DNA of 43,368 nt from an uncultured Prevotellaceae bacterium (GTDB lineage: Bacteria; Bacteroidota; Bacteroidia; Bacteroidales; Bacteroidaceae): assembly GCA_902776475.1 (NCBI GenBank), contig CACYQD010000026.1, positions 1 through 43,368 on the forward strand, given 5' to 3'. Below the pieces are notes generated by a model. That model had not been told where the DNA came from and did no database searches. It saw only the letters and a program-made list of their open reading frames with translations. Positions 42,788 through 43,368 of this stretch are shown one piece after another. The translations under genes were made by a program, and so were the position numbers. Within the stretch, counting starts at the first letter, position 1. Every line of letters starts with the position of its first letter.

Positions 42788-43019
42788 CTTTCGGGTTGAG
42801 GCCCGTTGGCGAGACAAGAAATCGTTCTTTGAGAGGATTACATGAAGACAGAGAAGTAGTACAAGAAGCAGTGCCCTTCTCCCCATTTGGGGTTATAGGG
42901 CACGGGTAGAAGATACGAGCCGTTCAATTCATTTTGAAGGTGCTTTTGAACTTGATACTGGAGCGTCCTGGGAAACAGCCTTTCCCTTTTATGGGGACAA
43001 GGCAAGAGATACAAATTTT
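42788..43019 (+). other. Leader of the rRNA operon
   Basis: No coding sequence. It contains a hairpin at 42871-42903 (GTGCCC, inner CCCC-ATTT-GGGG, GGGCAC) and another at 42978-43003 (GCCTT/AAGGC with inner CCC/GGG). Such stems are typical of pre-16S processing regions and of anti-termination leaders (TTCTTTGAGAGG near 42825 may be box A-like, weakly). Downstream partner stems lie beyond the window. Confidence 0.6.

Positions 43020-43368
<349 letters not shown>

Noticed and set aside
42620-43019. tRNA or small RNA gene before 16S
   Set aside because: No cloverleaf seen; the stems present fit a pre-rRNA leader.

Overview
The window looks like chromosomal DNA of a Prevotella-like member of the Bacteroidales. 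Three things point there. The partial 16S rRNA at the right edge carries the Bacteroidales opening. Promoters fit the Bacteroidetes pattern (TTTG, about 20 nt, TAnnTTTG) and Shine-Dalgarno sequences are mostly absent. The gene orders ftsX-DUF3098-uppP-truB-queA-folK, DUF4492-cydA-cydB and DUF1599-DoxX-tpiA-SPOR-folE are typical of the group. Nearly all of it is ordinary housekeeping and envelope DNA; I see no prophage, insertion sequence, CRISPR array or tRNA.

Layout. 1-1040: repeat-rich flank with a dockerin gene fragment and a small secreted dockerin protein. 1220-4592 (+): an envelope cassette of two lipoproteins (one DUF5715, peptidase-like), a TonB-C-domain protein and a PrsW-type membrane protease. 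4635-6428 (-): a small lipoprotein, exonuclease III and a DUF4840-like lipoprotein. 6429-6745: intergenic repeats. 6746-10760 (-): folE, SPOR protein, tpiA, DoxX/MauE-type protein and DUF1599 protein, probably one operon. 11007-12440 (+): CCA-adding enzyme. 12578-19299 (+): a complete tripartite RND efflux operon ending in an LpxA-family acyltransferase, closed by a strong hairpin. 19370-25201 (-): a 1943-residue DUF4011/SF1 helicase with an N-terminal transglutaminase-like segment and a C-terminal restriction-type nuclease, preceded by an odd A-rich repeat leader and a radical SAM gene. 26303-30656 (+): ftsX, DUF3098, uppP, truB, queA, folK. 30738-31007 (-): rpsO. 31247-33049 (+): typA. 33148-33831 (-): MTA/SAH nucleosidase. 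33951-35740 (+): ilvE-trmB. 35785-37074 (-): CE7-like esterase. 37282-38723 (+): heavy-metal-associated protein and Mrp ATPase. 38904-42619 (+): DUF4492, cydA, cydB and a peptidylprolyl isomerase. 42750-43368: rRNA promoter, leader and the first 349 nt of 16S rRNA.

How the genes fit together. Many serve the envelope: lipid carrier recycling (uppP), division (ftsX, SPOR), RND export, an LpxA-like acyltransferase, lipoproteins and the PrsW protease. Others serve tRNA and translation (cca, truB, queA, trmB, rpsO, typA) and folate (folE, folK). The best candidates for something new are the helicase-nuclease with its leader, the LpxA paralogue with changed active-site residues inside an efflux operon, and a 16S gene that seems to lack the conserved block before GTGAGTAACG. 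The last may be an assembly error, because the window ends inside the rRNA operon.
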